Shown: positions 1-12,376, numbered from the stretch's first letter. The stretch is DNA of 64,000 nt from Henckelia pumila (GCF_033568475.1 NC_133121.1:133456375-133520374), one strand, 5' to 3'. Translations and numbers: made by a program. The notes: a model not told the origin generated them from the sequence alone.

Positions 1-842
1 TTTATACATAGAGTCATAAAAGCCCTTAGCCACAAGTTGGCTAACCGGGCACCCACTCTTTCAATCTGTATATCCGAATCCACCCGAGAACACATGATGC
101 AGTCCCCATCTTCGACTATATCCATAGGCATTGTCGAAGGGAGGAACCCGCCAAACGTTCTGAATCTCCAATGATCGACTACCTGAGTAGATGAACCTCT
201 TCCATTCGAGGAAGAGAATCCATCAAACATGAACTCTTTGAATTGCTTGGATAAATAGATATACATCACAAGAACAGGTTCCGGAGGCTTAACTTGGCTC
301 AAATACCCGAGCCACACTCTGATCACCTTTTCCGAATCCTTGTACTCGATCCAAGACGTAATTTCTTTCTCATTCTTGAGATCGATTCCTTTTGCAAACA
401 CAATCACAGAAGCCAATAACATAATATTACTCACATCAATGTCGATATGATTCCTGTTAATGTCCTCAATATTTGGTTCGAAACTCGTGTCGAATTCCAC
501 CACAAAGTAAGAATCTTGAGCTTTGGTTGGGGCCACCAAGTCATCCGGAAGCCCCATGTAACCGTTAGAAACACTGAAAAAGCCCGTATTGGATGTGATT
601 TGGATCGCGAATCCATTCCCGAAGGAGAAGGAAGAGTTGTTGGTTATGGTAAAGGAGAAGCTGCAGGAGAAAGAAATAGTGGCATTGATGGAAAAATCAA
701 GAAAGCGAACTGGGCTGACGAAAAATGCTCTTCCAACACCAAAAAAAGGAGGCGACGCCACCTCCTTTGACTGCAGCGGGGGAGCGCAGTTGGTTTCTTG
801 TGTTAGGACTATGGATTTATTGCTCACCAAAGCATTTCTCAG
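1..842 (-). pseudogene. L-type lectin receptor kinase fragment, left arm of inverted repeat
   Basis: Read on the minus strand, a legume-lectin domain is open from just after a TAG at 843-845 down to the window edge. Visible landmarks are a GVGRAF..SPVRF block, a SFSCSFSF block, NGYMGLPDDLVAP, and the FVVEFDTSFEP / NHIDIDV sugar-binding region typical of plant L-type lectin receptor kinases (family knowledge). No signal peptide or ATG precedes it: the first in-frame codons after the TAG are CTG AGA AAT, so the 5' end is missing. Similarity to the right-hand copy stops near position 61, and the frame then runs into unrelated codons. No kinase domain is seen before the edge. I infer a 5'-truncated, probably non-functional copy; the part beyond the window could change this. 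Confidence 0.7.
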
Positions 843-1690
843 CTATTTATTTGTTTATTCTACATTGAGAACAATGCATGATTCATTCAAACAATTTCAC
901 TTTCTCCGGTTGCGCTTTTCTGAGCAATAACTTCATTGTCCTAACCCAAGAAACCAATTGTGCTCCCCCGCCGCCCGTCAGAGGAGGCGGCGCCTCCACC
1001 TTTTTTTGGTGTTGGAAGAGCATTCTCTGTCAGCCCAGTTCGCTTTCTTCATATTTCCACCAATGTCACTGCTTCTTTCTCCTGCAGCTTCTCCTTTACC
1101 ATAACCAACAACTCTTCCTTCTCCTTCGGGAATGGATTCTCATTCCAAATCACATCCAATACGGGATTTTTCAGTGTTTCTAATGGTTACATGGGGCTTC
1201 CGGATGACTTGGTGGCCCCAACCAAAACTCAAGATTCTTACTTTGCGGTAGAATTCGACACGAGTTTTGAACCGAATCTTGAGGACATTAACGGGAATCA
1301 TATCGGCATTGATGTGAATAATATTATGTCATTGGCTTCTGTGATTGTGCTTGCAAAAGGAATCGATCTCAAGAATGGGAAAGAAATTACGGCTTGGATC
1401 GAGTACATGGATTCGGAGAAGGTGATCAGAGTGTGGCTCGGGTATTTGAGCCAAGGTAAGCCTCCGGAACCTGTTCTTGTGATGCAGATCTATTTATCCA
1501 AGCAATTCAAAGAGTTCATGTTTGAGGGATTCTCTTCCTCGAATGGAAGAGGTTCATCTATTCAGGTAGTTGATCGTTGGCGATTCAGAACGTTTGGCGG
1601 GTTCCTCCCTTCGACAATGTCTATGGATATAGTCGAAGATGAGGACTGCATCATGTGTTCTCAGGTGGATTCGGATATACAGATTGGTTC
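61..1690. repeat. Large inverted repeat of lectin gene fragments
   Basis: The minus strand of 61-815 and the plus strand of about 935-1690 are two copies of the same lectin coding segment, arranged head to head around a spacer of roughly 110 bp. They are alike over about 750 bp with scattered substitutions (for example GFAIQITSNTG against GFSFQITSNTG). A transcript crossing it would fold into a long hairpin. Confidence 0.85.
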
Positions 1691-2020
1691 TTTTGAATAT
1701 CATCCTCCTTCGACTAAAAGGACGCTAAATTTTACACTTGTTTTCGGTAGTTTGGTCGTGGTGACCATCATTGTGGCAGCAACTGTTGAGATTTTCTTTG
1801 TGTGTTATCTGAGGAGGAGGCGACTTAGGCGAGCACACATCGAATGACATATGCATAGGTTTATGGCGGTAGAATGGTTCCGAAGATGTTGTCTCTGAAT
1901 GAGATAAGAACAACCACCAATGGATTCAATCAGGACAAGATTATTGGTGAAGGATCCTCTGCTTGTCTATGAAGGGGCCATACCATCTTCTGGTTCTGTG
2001 GCGGTGAAAAGATTCAATTA
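878..2020 (+). pseudogene. L-type lectin receptor kinase pseudogene, right arm of inverted repeat
   Basis: The lectin N-terminus (NFTFSGCAFLSNNFIVLTQE) is in one frame from 878. The rest of the lectin domain (GVGRAF.., AVEFDTSFEP, NHIGIDVNN, FGGFLPSTMSMDIVED) is in another frame from about 960 to 1847, so there is a one-base frameshift near the GGAGGCGGCG/poly-T stretch around 985-1005. A hydrophobic membrane segment lies at about 1725-1815 (LVFGSLVVVTIIVAATVEI). After the TGA at 1845 a kinase start is recognisable in a further frame (KMLSLNEIRTTTNGFNQ..IIGEGSSA, 1876-1965). Another frameshift follows, then VYEGA..VAVKRF with the subdomain II lysine. The kinase breaks off near 2020. At least three frame breaks and the missing catalytic core make this a pseudogene. 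Confidence 0.8.
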
Positions 2021-3440
2021 TGAAATGAGTTTCATTGCATCCTCTATATATAGCAAAGAACTAAGATTTTGATAGTCACACAATGCATTTCATGTTTTCA
2101 ACCTATTGCCCCACATTCCTCTTGCATGATTAATAGAACATGATCCGTGTGTATCGTTTATAATTTATATTATTTTATTATATATATATATATTATATTA
2201 TTACAATAAGGGAAAACTTTAAATAAATATATATATTACTTTCAATTATGTCAGTGATTTTAAGGACTCTCTAATTCTTTACTTTAGTTGTCAGTCTACA
2301 AAACTTAAAAAGTCCCAAATACCTCAAATTGAATATGAAAATAAAATTCGATCCATTTTTTACATTTGTGCGTCAATTTCTCTCTCCCGGGAAATGGCCA
2401 ACTAATCCCGCTCTTATCTTTTTCCCTCTCTTTGAATTTGAATTTTTTATTTTTACTTCTAAATCAAAAACCTGAAATTTCTTCTTGTTTTTCTTGATGA
2501 TAAATAGATTTATCTACTTTACGGGCTTTTTAAAAAAAAAAAACTGATTTACTGAATTTTTTTTTAAATGACAGACTTTTGTGGAGTTGGTGAATTTCTA
2601 TAGACTTTATAGAATCTCACAGACTTTTAAATATTTTCACATAATCTTGCAGATTTGTTATTCATGAATTTTATTAAAATTTGTAAACTTTTTCTAAAAC
2701 CCTATGAATTTTGTAATTCATGATTTTTATTTTTATTTATTTCTCAGAATTATTAATCGAGTGTTTAACTTCTATTTATATTTTTTTAAAGAATAATTAT
2801 ATTTTTATCTATCAATATAAACAATTTTCACTTATCAATTTGGTTTAAAAAAATCGCTAACTTGTATTAAATTTATTGTAATTAATAATATCAATATAAC
2901 TCTATAAAATTTGAATATATTAATTTTATATAGTATCCTTATATATATACACACAAACACATATTTGTGTTAATAAATTTTTAAAACTACGTCAATATAT
3001 CAAGTCAATATATATCAATCATATACATATTATTATTATTATAAATATATATGTATATACATATGTATATTAAAGTGAATAAAATCACTATCGAAAATTT
3101 TGAGCTATAATAAAAATTAAGGTATAGAAAAAAAATTAGAAAATAATTAAAACATCAAATTTTATAAAATAAATAATGAATTAATCATAAAAATAATTAT
3201 TTTATTTTCAATCAATGAACAATAAAATATTATAATTTTTTTTCGTGTATTATAATATTTATTTAAAAATTTTAATAAGTATGATTATAAATCTCGTGAA
3301 GTTTTATAATTGAAATTCAAAAAATTATGAATGATAAAAAAAATTATTTTATTTTAGAAATAAAAAAAATATTTTTGTATATATATTATTTTTAATATAA
3401 ATAGTGTGTATGATACTAGTGTTATTTTAATATAGAAACT
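2021..3440. other. AT-rich intergenic stretch, no gene seen
   Basis: Very AT-rich with short (TA)n runs around 2170-2200 and 2940-3070. I see no coding frame, splice pattern or clear mobile-element ends. Confidence 0.6.
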
Positions 3441-5176
3441 TGATAGGATCGAACGACGGTATGTAGAGGGGGTGAATACGCATTTCAAAAATATTTTGAG
3501 CTACAATAGCTCGGTTCTTGAAATATTGAGCACCGATGAATTAAACCGAGTTTGATTTTCAAACCAAGCGGAAGACACTCGAAATAATCTTTCGTAGAAA
3601 CTAATTTAACATTTTGTAAATCATTTTAAAAGGATGCAAGTTGAAATAATGAAAACGGTTTGGTTGAAATATTTTATCAAACATTTTGTATGCTATAAAG
3701 AACACATAAAATGCTTCAACAATGCATCTTAAAAATCAGTAGCATAAGTAAAATAAAATGCGATAAATAGACTCAAATTTGTTTATGGATGTTCGGAGAT
3801 TTCAACAACTCCTACGTCACCCCTTCTTCCCCCTCGGAAGGATATCACTAGAAGACTTTGATTTATACAACCTATTTGTACAAACCGACTCCAAGACTAG
3901 GATTTACTCATTGCCTATCTTAGAACTCCTAGCCACCACTCAATTGTAGGTTACAACCTCACAATTCGCATATAGTTTTACGTCTTTATGTCAAGACTAC
4001 AAACACAATCTTTAACGTCTTTTTGTAAAGACTTTCACTCAACTAATCTATGAAATACATCTCTTTTTTATATGTGATTGAGTTGAGTGTGAATAACTTG
4101 ACTTTTCACTTTCAAGAATTCTGATGTATTCTTTACACCTTGAGCTTTTCTCTCAACTAGCTGATTTCTTCAAGTAGGCTGCTCATGCTTTGAATCTCTT
4201 TCAAAAGCTTGTGTTTGAATTTCAAGATGTTGTATTTATAGGCTCCAAGAGTGATATAGCTGTTAAACACATAAATAGAGCCGTTAAAATACTTTTGTAC
4301 TTTTTCTAGAGCTAAACTGAATTCCACTAAACTGATCTTAAGCGAAACTGATCTTGATAAACTGAACTTTAATGCGAAACTGAACTTGGAGTAGTTTGGG
4401 TGCTGTAGCAGTTGAGCAAACTCAGTTGAGCAACAGTTGAGAAAGCTTTAGTTTCGTAGCAGTTTAGTGAGGTAAACTGAATTGCTACACTGGATGTCGT
4501 TTTGCATGATTCATTGATATCTGGGCAAAGTGATGAATACAAAAGTTGTATCCCTTGATCGTAGCTTTCCACGGAATCAAGAATCACTCAATTTAGATTT
4601 TATATGAGAGAGTTATGCTTGATATACCAGACTATGCCAGAAATTCTGCTATGCAGAACTTCAGTTCTGAACCAGTAACTTCAACGCAGTTTAGCATCTT
4701 CTTAGGATCCGATTCAGTCTTTGACTTGTGAATATTATTTGTAATTCATTGTCTTATTTTTCTAACGCAGGGTAAATCGTTTGATTCGGATAATCGAGCT
4801 ACAAGATATGGCCAAAATACAGGAACTGCTCGAGGTAAACTGATTCTGTTTTTTTGCTAAACTGATGCAATTCAGTTTGATATTGCGACGTCAGTTTGAC
4901 CAACATAACATCCGTTTTTGCTGAACTGACAAGAAAATACAATATGTTTCAAATTGAGTTTTCTTTGCAGTCCTTTTGGCAGATAATCATTTTCATCTGT
5001 GATCTATGAGATATCATCAAAATAGTAAAAATCGTCAGAGATTCAGTTTTGTTAACTTCGAGTTTTAGCTTTCATCTTGAGTTATCAACTTCACACTTAG
5101 AGTTAATATATTATAAACACAATAACAAGTTTTGTTATCATCGAAATCAGGATTGCTTGTGTTTCAAAACCCAACA
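3441..5176. mobile_element. Solo LTR with perfect 5-bp target duplication
   Basis: The segment starts TGATAGGATCGAACG and ends AACCCAACA (TG...CA). The 5 bp before it (AAACT, 3436-3440) and after it (AAACT, 5177-5181) are identical. At 1736 bp with no coding frame it fits one LTR left after recombination between the two LTRs of a retrotransposon. The terminal sequence resembles a common plant LTR family (recollection, not checked). Short ORFs inside, such as 4369-4587, are chance. Confidence 0.85.
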
Positions 5177-6342
5177 AAACTATTTTAATAGAAATAAAAA
5201 AAAATGTGAGTTTGAAATGTCAATCCAAATATTTAGGTTGAACCCAAGACAATTATTGAAATGGCTTGAGCGTTGGTTTTGGTGTATTGTGGGAGTGATT
5301 TGGAGGTGTTCTTAACTGGGTTTTGAGGCTGGTTTCTTGCTGCATTATCTGCTGCTTCTTTTCCCTCGCTTTGACAGCTAGGCTTCTCGATTGGGTGCAT
5401 GGCAAGCTTCAATTGATTGAGCTGCGTGCTGGGTTGATTGAGGGGTGGTTGTTGGCTGGTTTTGTGTTGTTTTGGTTGGATTTAGAGCTGGTTTGGAGTG
5501 CTACATTGCTGCTGGATGGGTGCTTGTTGGTTTGCTCCTGTGAGCACTTCAAACAATATGCATCTGCTACGTTGATGAGTGCTTCAGCTAATGAATAACT
5601 CGACGTGTGCTTCAACCATTTGATCGTGTAGCTGAGCTCAGATTCCCATTTCTCGATTGACGATCGAGATTCGATTCGTAATTTATTTGAACTTTGAACT
5701 ATTATTTATTTGCGAAACTATGAAATCACGAGACCATTTGCTCGTTTTCCTTGATGTTAAAAGTATTGATCAATTATATCGATTGAGCCAATATCACCTT
5801 TTGCATAACACTGAATATTGGCCCAGAAGCAATTACAAAATCTTTCTTCAATTTTGAGGTAGATTGTTTGGACAAAGAAACTAAAAAAATTCACGTTCAC
5901 CCAGCACTAGCTACTCCATTTATTTCACATCCAACCACTATCATTTTCAAATTTCAATCTTTACTTTTTTTATTATGCTACTCATCCAACCACTAAACCA
6001 CTGAATATGTATGAACTACGAAGTACACAATCCAGCACCAATAGATATGAGTACACAAACTAACACAAATATTAATGTCTTACAAAGTAATCAAATGAAA
6101 AAGTTTTTAAACACAAAAGCCTAATATTGTAGCAATAACACACGACAACATGTTATGTAATTTTTTGTGTTTGGAAAAATAAATTTTCAAATTTATATAA
6201 TGGTTTCAAATATTATTAATTGAAAAATATATTTGGTCATTCTTTTTTATTTATTTGTATTAGTTTAGTTAAAGCATATGATGATTTTAAATGTAAATTT
6301 ATATTGATGTCACATTGACGAACCAAGTCGATTAGTATAACA
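5177..6342. other. Intergenic stretch, nothing recognised
   Basis: Apart from overlapping open frames at 5217-5615 in a TTGG/GCTG-rich patch, nothing gene-like is visible. Those frames match no family I know and have no splice context. Positions 5880-6342 are AT-rich. Confidence 0.5.
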
Positions 6343-6715
6343 CAGTTTTGATCCCACGCACCCCCTAGGGTGCGTGGGGTTCCACGTGCACCCGTGCCCA
6401 AAACAACTCCGATTGCTTTGAAATTTTCACTGTAGGATCGTCTTGAAAATGCGAATCCAACGATATATCATATGATATAAATTTCAATCTTGGTGGTCGG
6501 AAATGAGAACATGACCGGAAATTGGGTTAAATATGCAATTTCCGATCATCTTCATATTTCCGACCACCGAGATTGAAATTTATATCGTATGATATATCAT
6601 TGGATTCGTATTTTCGAGACGATTCTACCGTGAAAATTTCAAAGCAATCGTAGTTGTTTTGGGCACGGGTGCACGTGGAACCCCACGCACCCTAGGGTGC
6701 GTGGGATCAAAACTG
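6343..6715. mobile_element. Foldback MITE, Mutator-like, with 10-bp target duplication
   Basis: A 373-bp element that is almost entirely two inverted arms (6343-6523 and 6537-6715) around a loop of about 13 bases. The terminal sequence is CAGTTTTGATCCCACGCACC. The 10 bp on each side are identical: TAGTATAACA at 6333-6342 and 6716-6725. Target duplications of 9-10 bp with long terminal inverted repeats are the mark of Mutator-like (MULE) elements (family knowledge). It has no coding capacity. The arms differ at only a few positions, which suggests fairly recent insertion or strong arm homogenisation. Confidence 0.85.
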
Positions 6716-7616
6716 TAGTATAACATATATATTATTAAATAAATTTGAATTATATTGTATTAATCGACTTGGTCCGTCACTGCGACGATTAAACTCGATG
6801 AAGCGACTGCATTTTAGTACGAAAGATTTAAATTATTTTCTTAAAATGAAAATAATTTTATAAATATTTTTATTCATATTTTAGAACTTGAAATATCCAT
6901 TAAACTATAATTATTGTCAATTTTTTATTTTATTTAATGTTTATCTTAAATTTGAAAACGAACCTCCACGTTCGATGCCTTTATATATTTTAGAACCTTG
7001 ACGAGGGAGTAGATTGGGTTTACAACGTTTATAGGAGAATGGAAAATTATGAAGATGAGTTGATCGGTTGGTGAGGTGAGAAGGAAAGTTTGGATTGGTT
7101 TAGCAGGTAAAACCCGTTAGTTTTGATGTTTAATCGGACGGATGAACCAATTATTGAAACACCGTAAAAAACGGAGGACTAAATTGGATCGACCAAACAA
7201 CGAAGGATCAAATCAGAAAAAAGATCTAGAAAAAGGGACCATATCGAGAATTATCCCAAATTGTCCTTATTTGAAAGTTTCAAATAAAAAAAGCATGCTC
7301 TTGAAAGATTATAATTAATTAGATTGTTAAGTTATTTAACATACGAAAATTTTATGAGGGAGTATTTTTAGTAAAATAACTGAAAAATAGAGCAAATCAT
7401 GTCATAAATTATTGTCTTGAATTTTAATCCATTTATATGGAGACAAGAAAGTGTATCCATTATTGGCAACAAGCCTTGTCCATTTCATATGCCCTTCATT
7501 AATCGATATTATAATTTATAAAACAAAATAGAATAATAATTTCCAACAAAATAATGAAGCTAAAAAACAAATTAGCAGTAGACATTATAGCATCCAAATT
7601 TCCAATCCTTTTCTCC
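6716..7616. other. Intergenic stretch downstream of the DUF538 gene
   Basis: AT-rich DNA; 7554-7616 is probably the 3' UTR of the minus-strand gene. Positions 6764-6795 hold an inverted copy of the sequence at 6310-6337, see findings. No gene seen. Confidence 0.5.
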
Positions 7617-9837
7617 TCAAAATTCTTCGACTCTAATTGCATCACGAGCCATTTCATATGCATCTTTTGGCCTAGATTTCTTCACCCCAGCTGTGAACCA
7701 AACTTTATCAGACTTGTAGCTTTCGACATTGACACTCGTCACCTTAACCCACACCAGCATCTTTGTCTTCAACCCTTCGATCCCTGAGAGCTTTCCCCTC
7801 GACAATATACCTTTTACACGAGTTGAGTATCGCACGACGGAAGAGTCCTTGAAGCACACCTCGCATGGAGAGGGCAAGTAGACAATGAGCTTGGATTTTG
7901 ACTCGTCATATTCATAACACGTGATGTTCTGGGGAAATAGACCTTGAGGGAGATTGTTTTCTCGGAGGAGATCGGGCAACGACTTCATCGGTTTTCCTGT
8001 GGAGAAAGTGAGCATACAATACATGAAACGACTGAATTCAAGTATGGATCGGTGTATCACAGAAATGAAATACAATGTCTGTTTAAATCCAGGATAGGGA
8101 AATATCACCACATTTTCCAATATGGGCTACATCTTTTTATACACTTGAAACACATTTCTTGCTACATCAACCATATATAAATCACTTATACACCTTCTCA
8201 AAACAAAAACAAAAAAAAAAAAACAAATCACTTATACACATCCTGACTTGATATTTGACCCATATCACCTAATAGAACACACGGTAAACATTAAATTTCT
8301 GTAGCAAAGTATATATTATCAAGTGTAGCATAAGATTATCAACAAGCAATTACTTTATCTCTTTGTAAAATCATTTCGCATGTGTTGGCATAAAAGGTAG
8401 TTCTCCATGTCTTATTACTGCTTCAATCTACCTACAACACAGCATTTTTTCGGAAAGTTGAACTCATCTATATTTTACAAGTGACATGAATTGGCAATGT
8501 GCCAGTAGCCAGTAAGTCATAAGACATACTTGGGAAATTTTTTAATTTATTAGCTGCTTACCTTTGAGCTTGTTGAATACCCATTTAGCCTTCTCCTCGA
8601 CTGTACTTGAAAATGTCTGCATCAGATCGAGTTATAGTAAAAAATGTTTTAAGTTATAGATTGAGAAAAGAAGATTTCATTAAAAACTGGAAGACCAGAA
8701 AACATTGATCAAAAAAAAATTACGGGAAAGAAAACTAGGAGCACAATGAAAATTCGTCTACGGAGAAATAAATGAAAGCAAAGGTGACTAATTTATACGA
8801 AGAGCTTTGAAAGGAAAGAAGGCGGATAATCCAATCGTTTATATTTCATTCCATTCTGAGTCCCGACTCCCGACAGTATTTTCCTACTCATTCAATACAC
8901 CATTCATACTATAACATTCAACAACATTCCCTTACAGGAACTTTGGTGGTGACTAATTTATACAAAGAGCTTTGAAAGGAAAGAAGGCGGATAATCCAAT
9001 CGTTTATATTTCATTCCATTCTGAGTCACGACAGTAATTTCCTCCTCATTCAATACACCATTCATACTATAGCATTCAACAACATTCTCTTACAGGAACT
9101 ACTTTGGTACATAAACTGACATCCTAGCACGATGCTACCCTGTTAATTCACAATCTCTGATTTATGTTACAATGCTGGAAGCATTTGCAGTTAGCTGTTC
9201 ATATTCAACATATTAGTATGTCATACAAAACTAGTCATATTTTGATGCATCCAACCATGTGTTCTCCAGAAAAATGAAAAGGAAAAAAATCTATCCTAAA
9301 CTCATAGCATTCACCAAACCATAAACATCTTAAAGGAGCAAGCCAAGCATTAACTAAACATTCCCTCTTCATTATCTCTTCACTAAGATTTCACCATTTA
9401 AGACGCAAGAAACATGCCATTTCGAGGGTGGATAATGAAATTCAGTGGAAGGCGAATTGGTGTGATTAGGTCAGCAAATCTTAAATTCTTTTGAAAAATA
9501 TCTTTAGAATTTGATAAGTTTTTTGAAAAAACCAAGAAATTTGTTTTAAAAAACCCAGAAACTCATCGTGGGCTACCATTTTCCGAGATTTAAACTTCCA
9601 CCAAGAATCATCAAAAAAATCTCAATCTGGCAATTTAGTCATCAAAATACAGAGACCAAGCGCATATGAACTTTCAAACAAACCAAAATGCAGTCAGATC
9701 TGAAACTTATTTAAAAAAAGAAACAAAGGGTATACAGAGATGTCTTGGGAGATGTTGGAGATCTCTTCTTTTGCTTTCTTTGAAACCCAAAATGTACTTG
9801 CTTTAAGGCTCCCCACTTTTATCAAAGCTTTCTCCAT
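7617..9837 (-). CDS. DUF538 family protein (At5g19860 / SVB-like), three exons
   Basis: Exons on the minus strand: 9736-9837, 8562-8616 and 7617-7996, 537 nt in all, 178 aa. All introns are GT-AG (donors GTATAC and GTAAGC; acceptors GATGCAG and CCACAG) and the phases join exactly. The protein starts MEKALIKVGSLKASTFWVSK, continues EEKAKWVFNKLKGKPMKSLPDLL, and has the core of the family: LPQGLFPQNITCYEYDE, PCEVCFKDSSVVRYSTRVKG and WFTAGVKKSRPKDAYEM. DUF538 proteins are small plant proteins; the SVB member is linked to trichome size and stress in Arabidopsis, but the biochemical role is unsettled. An open frame running on from 7997 to 8120 is intron read-through. The first intron (8617-9735) carries a 165-bp tandem duplication. 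The gene looks intact. Confidence 0.9.
8783..9112. repeat. 165-bp tandem duplication in DUF538 intron 1
   Basis: Two adjacent copies, 8783-8947 and about 8948-9112, both running from GGTGACTAATTTATAC to CAGGAAC..TTTGG, with a few substitutions and small indels (for example CCCGACTCCCGACAG against CACGACAG). Confidence 0.85.
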
Positions 9838-11790
9838 TTTCCGCCTTTCCTTCTTCTTATTGATCTTTGTTTTTTCAAATCAAAATGGGATCTTTCAAAC
9901 TGGGATTTTATCGAATCCCCAGTGTGTGTAAATTCTCTCGATCTCTTTCGATTGTTTGTGTGTGACTGATAAGAGTTTGGTGTGTCACAGCTGACACACC
10001 TAATCTGAGCTTTGCCACTGTCTACTGAAAATAACGGCGCTCCTAAACAAGACAAAGAATTTTTCAAAAACAATTAATATTTACTTATTATAATTTGTCG
10101 GTGGAAATTTGCACATAAAGAAATTAATAATTCCAGTTTTCAAAGTCCTTAATTGCGATTAATTTTTTAAAAAATTTAACAATTTGACATATTAATATAT
10201 GATTATAGCCATTTTTTTATTGTCACCGAAGGCTACGATGGGCTCGATGATAATGGATTCTTGTTGCAGATTTGAAATCCTAAAATTTTAGGAATAATTA
10301 TGATTTTCATCTTGTAGTTTTGCTTTTTTTTTTTATATATATATTTTGTTGCGTCAACGTGCATGTTTTTCATTTTTAGTTCGATAACAATGAATTGTAT
10401 TTTTAGTCTTGGAAAAAAAATTATTTTTGTTCTTTTTTTAAGTCCATATTTGTTAATTTTTCTTATACGTGGAAGTCGATGTTGATATGGATATTTTGAA
10501 TGAAAATTGAATGCATTTAGTGATTTTTTTTTTTACAATATTATGTGATCTTTTAGAAAATCTATATCACTCTTCGTGGCATCATGTTACATGTAAGCAA
10601 TTTTTGACTGACAGCAATGACTTCGATTAAACAAAGAGCAAAAATGGGGGGAAAAAAAAAAAAAGAAGGCAAGTGTATCATCATTAAATATTCAAATTTA
10701 TTGTTAATAAGACACAAAATGAAAAAAAAAATTTACATATTACGTACCCAAAAATGTAATTTTCCCAAAAAATTATTTTCAAAAAATTTCTCCACCAAAA
10801 AGGACAAATATTAGAATTAAGTTTGATAGAAAATTGAAACTATGTTAAAAATTTGTTAAACTTTGTAAAACGTTAATAAGTTCTCGTTGTTTAAATTAAA
10901 TTTGAAATAATTCGATTGGCAATTAAATTTTTAAGAAAATTTTCAACTACAAGAACCTGGAGAGCCGAGAGTATTCATAAAATATTGAGCCTAAGACAGG
11001 TTCCAGCGTTGGATCCACTGTTGAATTAAAACATATTATAATATACATTTAATTTATTTGTTTCCCAAAAGAGTAAAAAATTTAATATGTTAAACATAGA
11101 ACAAGAAACATATTAACAAATTAAAATATCATGTATATTTTGTTTGAACAAAATATTTATGAAATATTTTTTTATAAATTTTTTTTTAAAATGAATATGT
11201 GTTTGGATTACTGTAATATAAAAATGTTTTTAAAGTTGAAAAGATGTTTGAATAACTATTATATGTAAACTTTTAAAATATCATTTAACCATCGTTTTTT
11301 TAAATTTTAAAATCATAAAAAATATCTCTCCATTGATCTTTAAGAATCATATTTTGAATACACTTTTTTTTAATAAAAAAAGACTCAAAAATAATTTACA
11401 AAAAACTTATCCAAAAACATATTTATGTTATTTTCACTTATAAAGTACTAAAATATTTTAAAACTATTTTTCCAAACGGAGCTGTAATTACTGAATCAAG
11501 GGCGTTTCATTTATCTAAGACAAAATCAATAGGTTGTGTTAATGTGTAATTCAAAACTTTTTAATAACTTTTAAGAATTGTCCTCTCATTAGATGTGTTT
11601 ATGCACCCGGCTAAGAAAGAAGTTAAAATAAACAACAAAAGAGATATTATTGAAGAGGTTAAATTTAGAAAACGTTAATTTCAGTTTCCAATCCCTTGAC
11701 GATTCATACAAGAAAAATTGTGTAATATTAATATTAATATATACTTCAAGTTTTATGGATTCTTCCATTGTACCAAATTGTTGCACCTCG
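9838..11790. other. Divergent intergenic region between DUF538 and WEB genes
   Basis: About 2 kb of AT-rich sequence that must hold both promoters. Around 11160-11480 there are MITE-like remnants (GTGTTTGGATTACTG ... CCAAACGGAGCTGTAATTAC), too degraded to bound. No gene seen. Confidence 0.5.
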
Positions 11791-12034
11791 ATCATTACGA
11801 TAATCTTACATTAAATTTCATTCCTTGCTTCTTTCCCACACATTTTCTTTGCTTTCTCCCATCAGTTTTGATTCAACTCCATCGGCTTCAAGTAAGTTGT
11901 ATTTCATTTCTGCAAGCATATGTTTGAAATACAATATTTAACTACATTTTTTAAAAAAAATGATGTAAAATAATTAAAAATTTGATTTTGTGAACACTTT
12001 GTTTTTCTAGAATGATGAAAACTAGTTAAATTAA

Positions 12035-12376
12035 GGGAGTGTTTGCAATCACTAAAAAAAAGTGATTGTTAGCTTTTGGCTTAAAAAAATCATTTTTGTG
12101 TGTTTCTTAAACCTAGATTATGTGTTAGCTTATGCTTAACTTAATAGAAATCCAAAAGCTAGTCATGTGGTGATTATGATTCTCCAAAAGTGATTTTAAT
12201 AAGAAGTTCATTATTAAAATCACTCTAATCACTTATTTATCAAACACTACCCAACTTTGATTTTTAGATTTTCACATTTGTTTTCAAACACTACCAACTT
12301 TTGATTTTTCTTTAACTTTTTTATAATCTATAAATTAATCACTTCTACAAAAACAAAATCTATTGCAAACACTTCC
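12035..12376 (+). mobile_element. Tourist-like (PIF/Harbinger) MITE, copy 1
   Basis: 342 bp, starts GGGAGTGTTTGCAA and ends TTGCAAACACTTCC, flanked on both sides by TAA, the 3-bp target site of PIF/Harbinger elements. It lies in the 5' UTR intron of the WEB gene, same orientation as copy 2. Confidence 0.85.

Noticed and set aside
5323-5615. Overlapping open frames on both strands
   Set aside because: Low-complexity Leu/Trp-rich translation with no start context, splice sites or recognisable domain.
7997-8120. Extended N-terminus of the DUF538 protein
   Set aside because: The frame runs through a good CCACAG acceptor; upstream exons at 8562-8616 and 9736-9837 match the family and join in phase.
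10617-10814. 65-codon Lys-rich frame
   Set aside because: Product of poly-A stretches in AT-rich spacer DNA.
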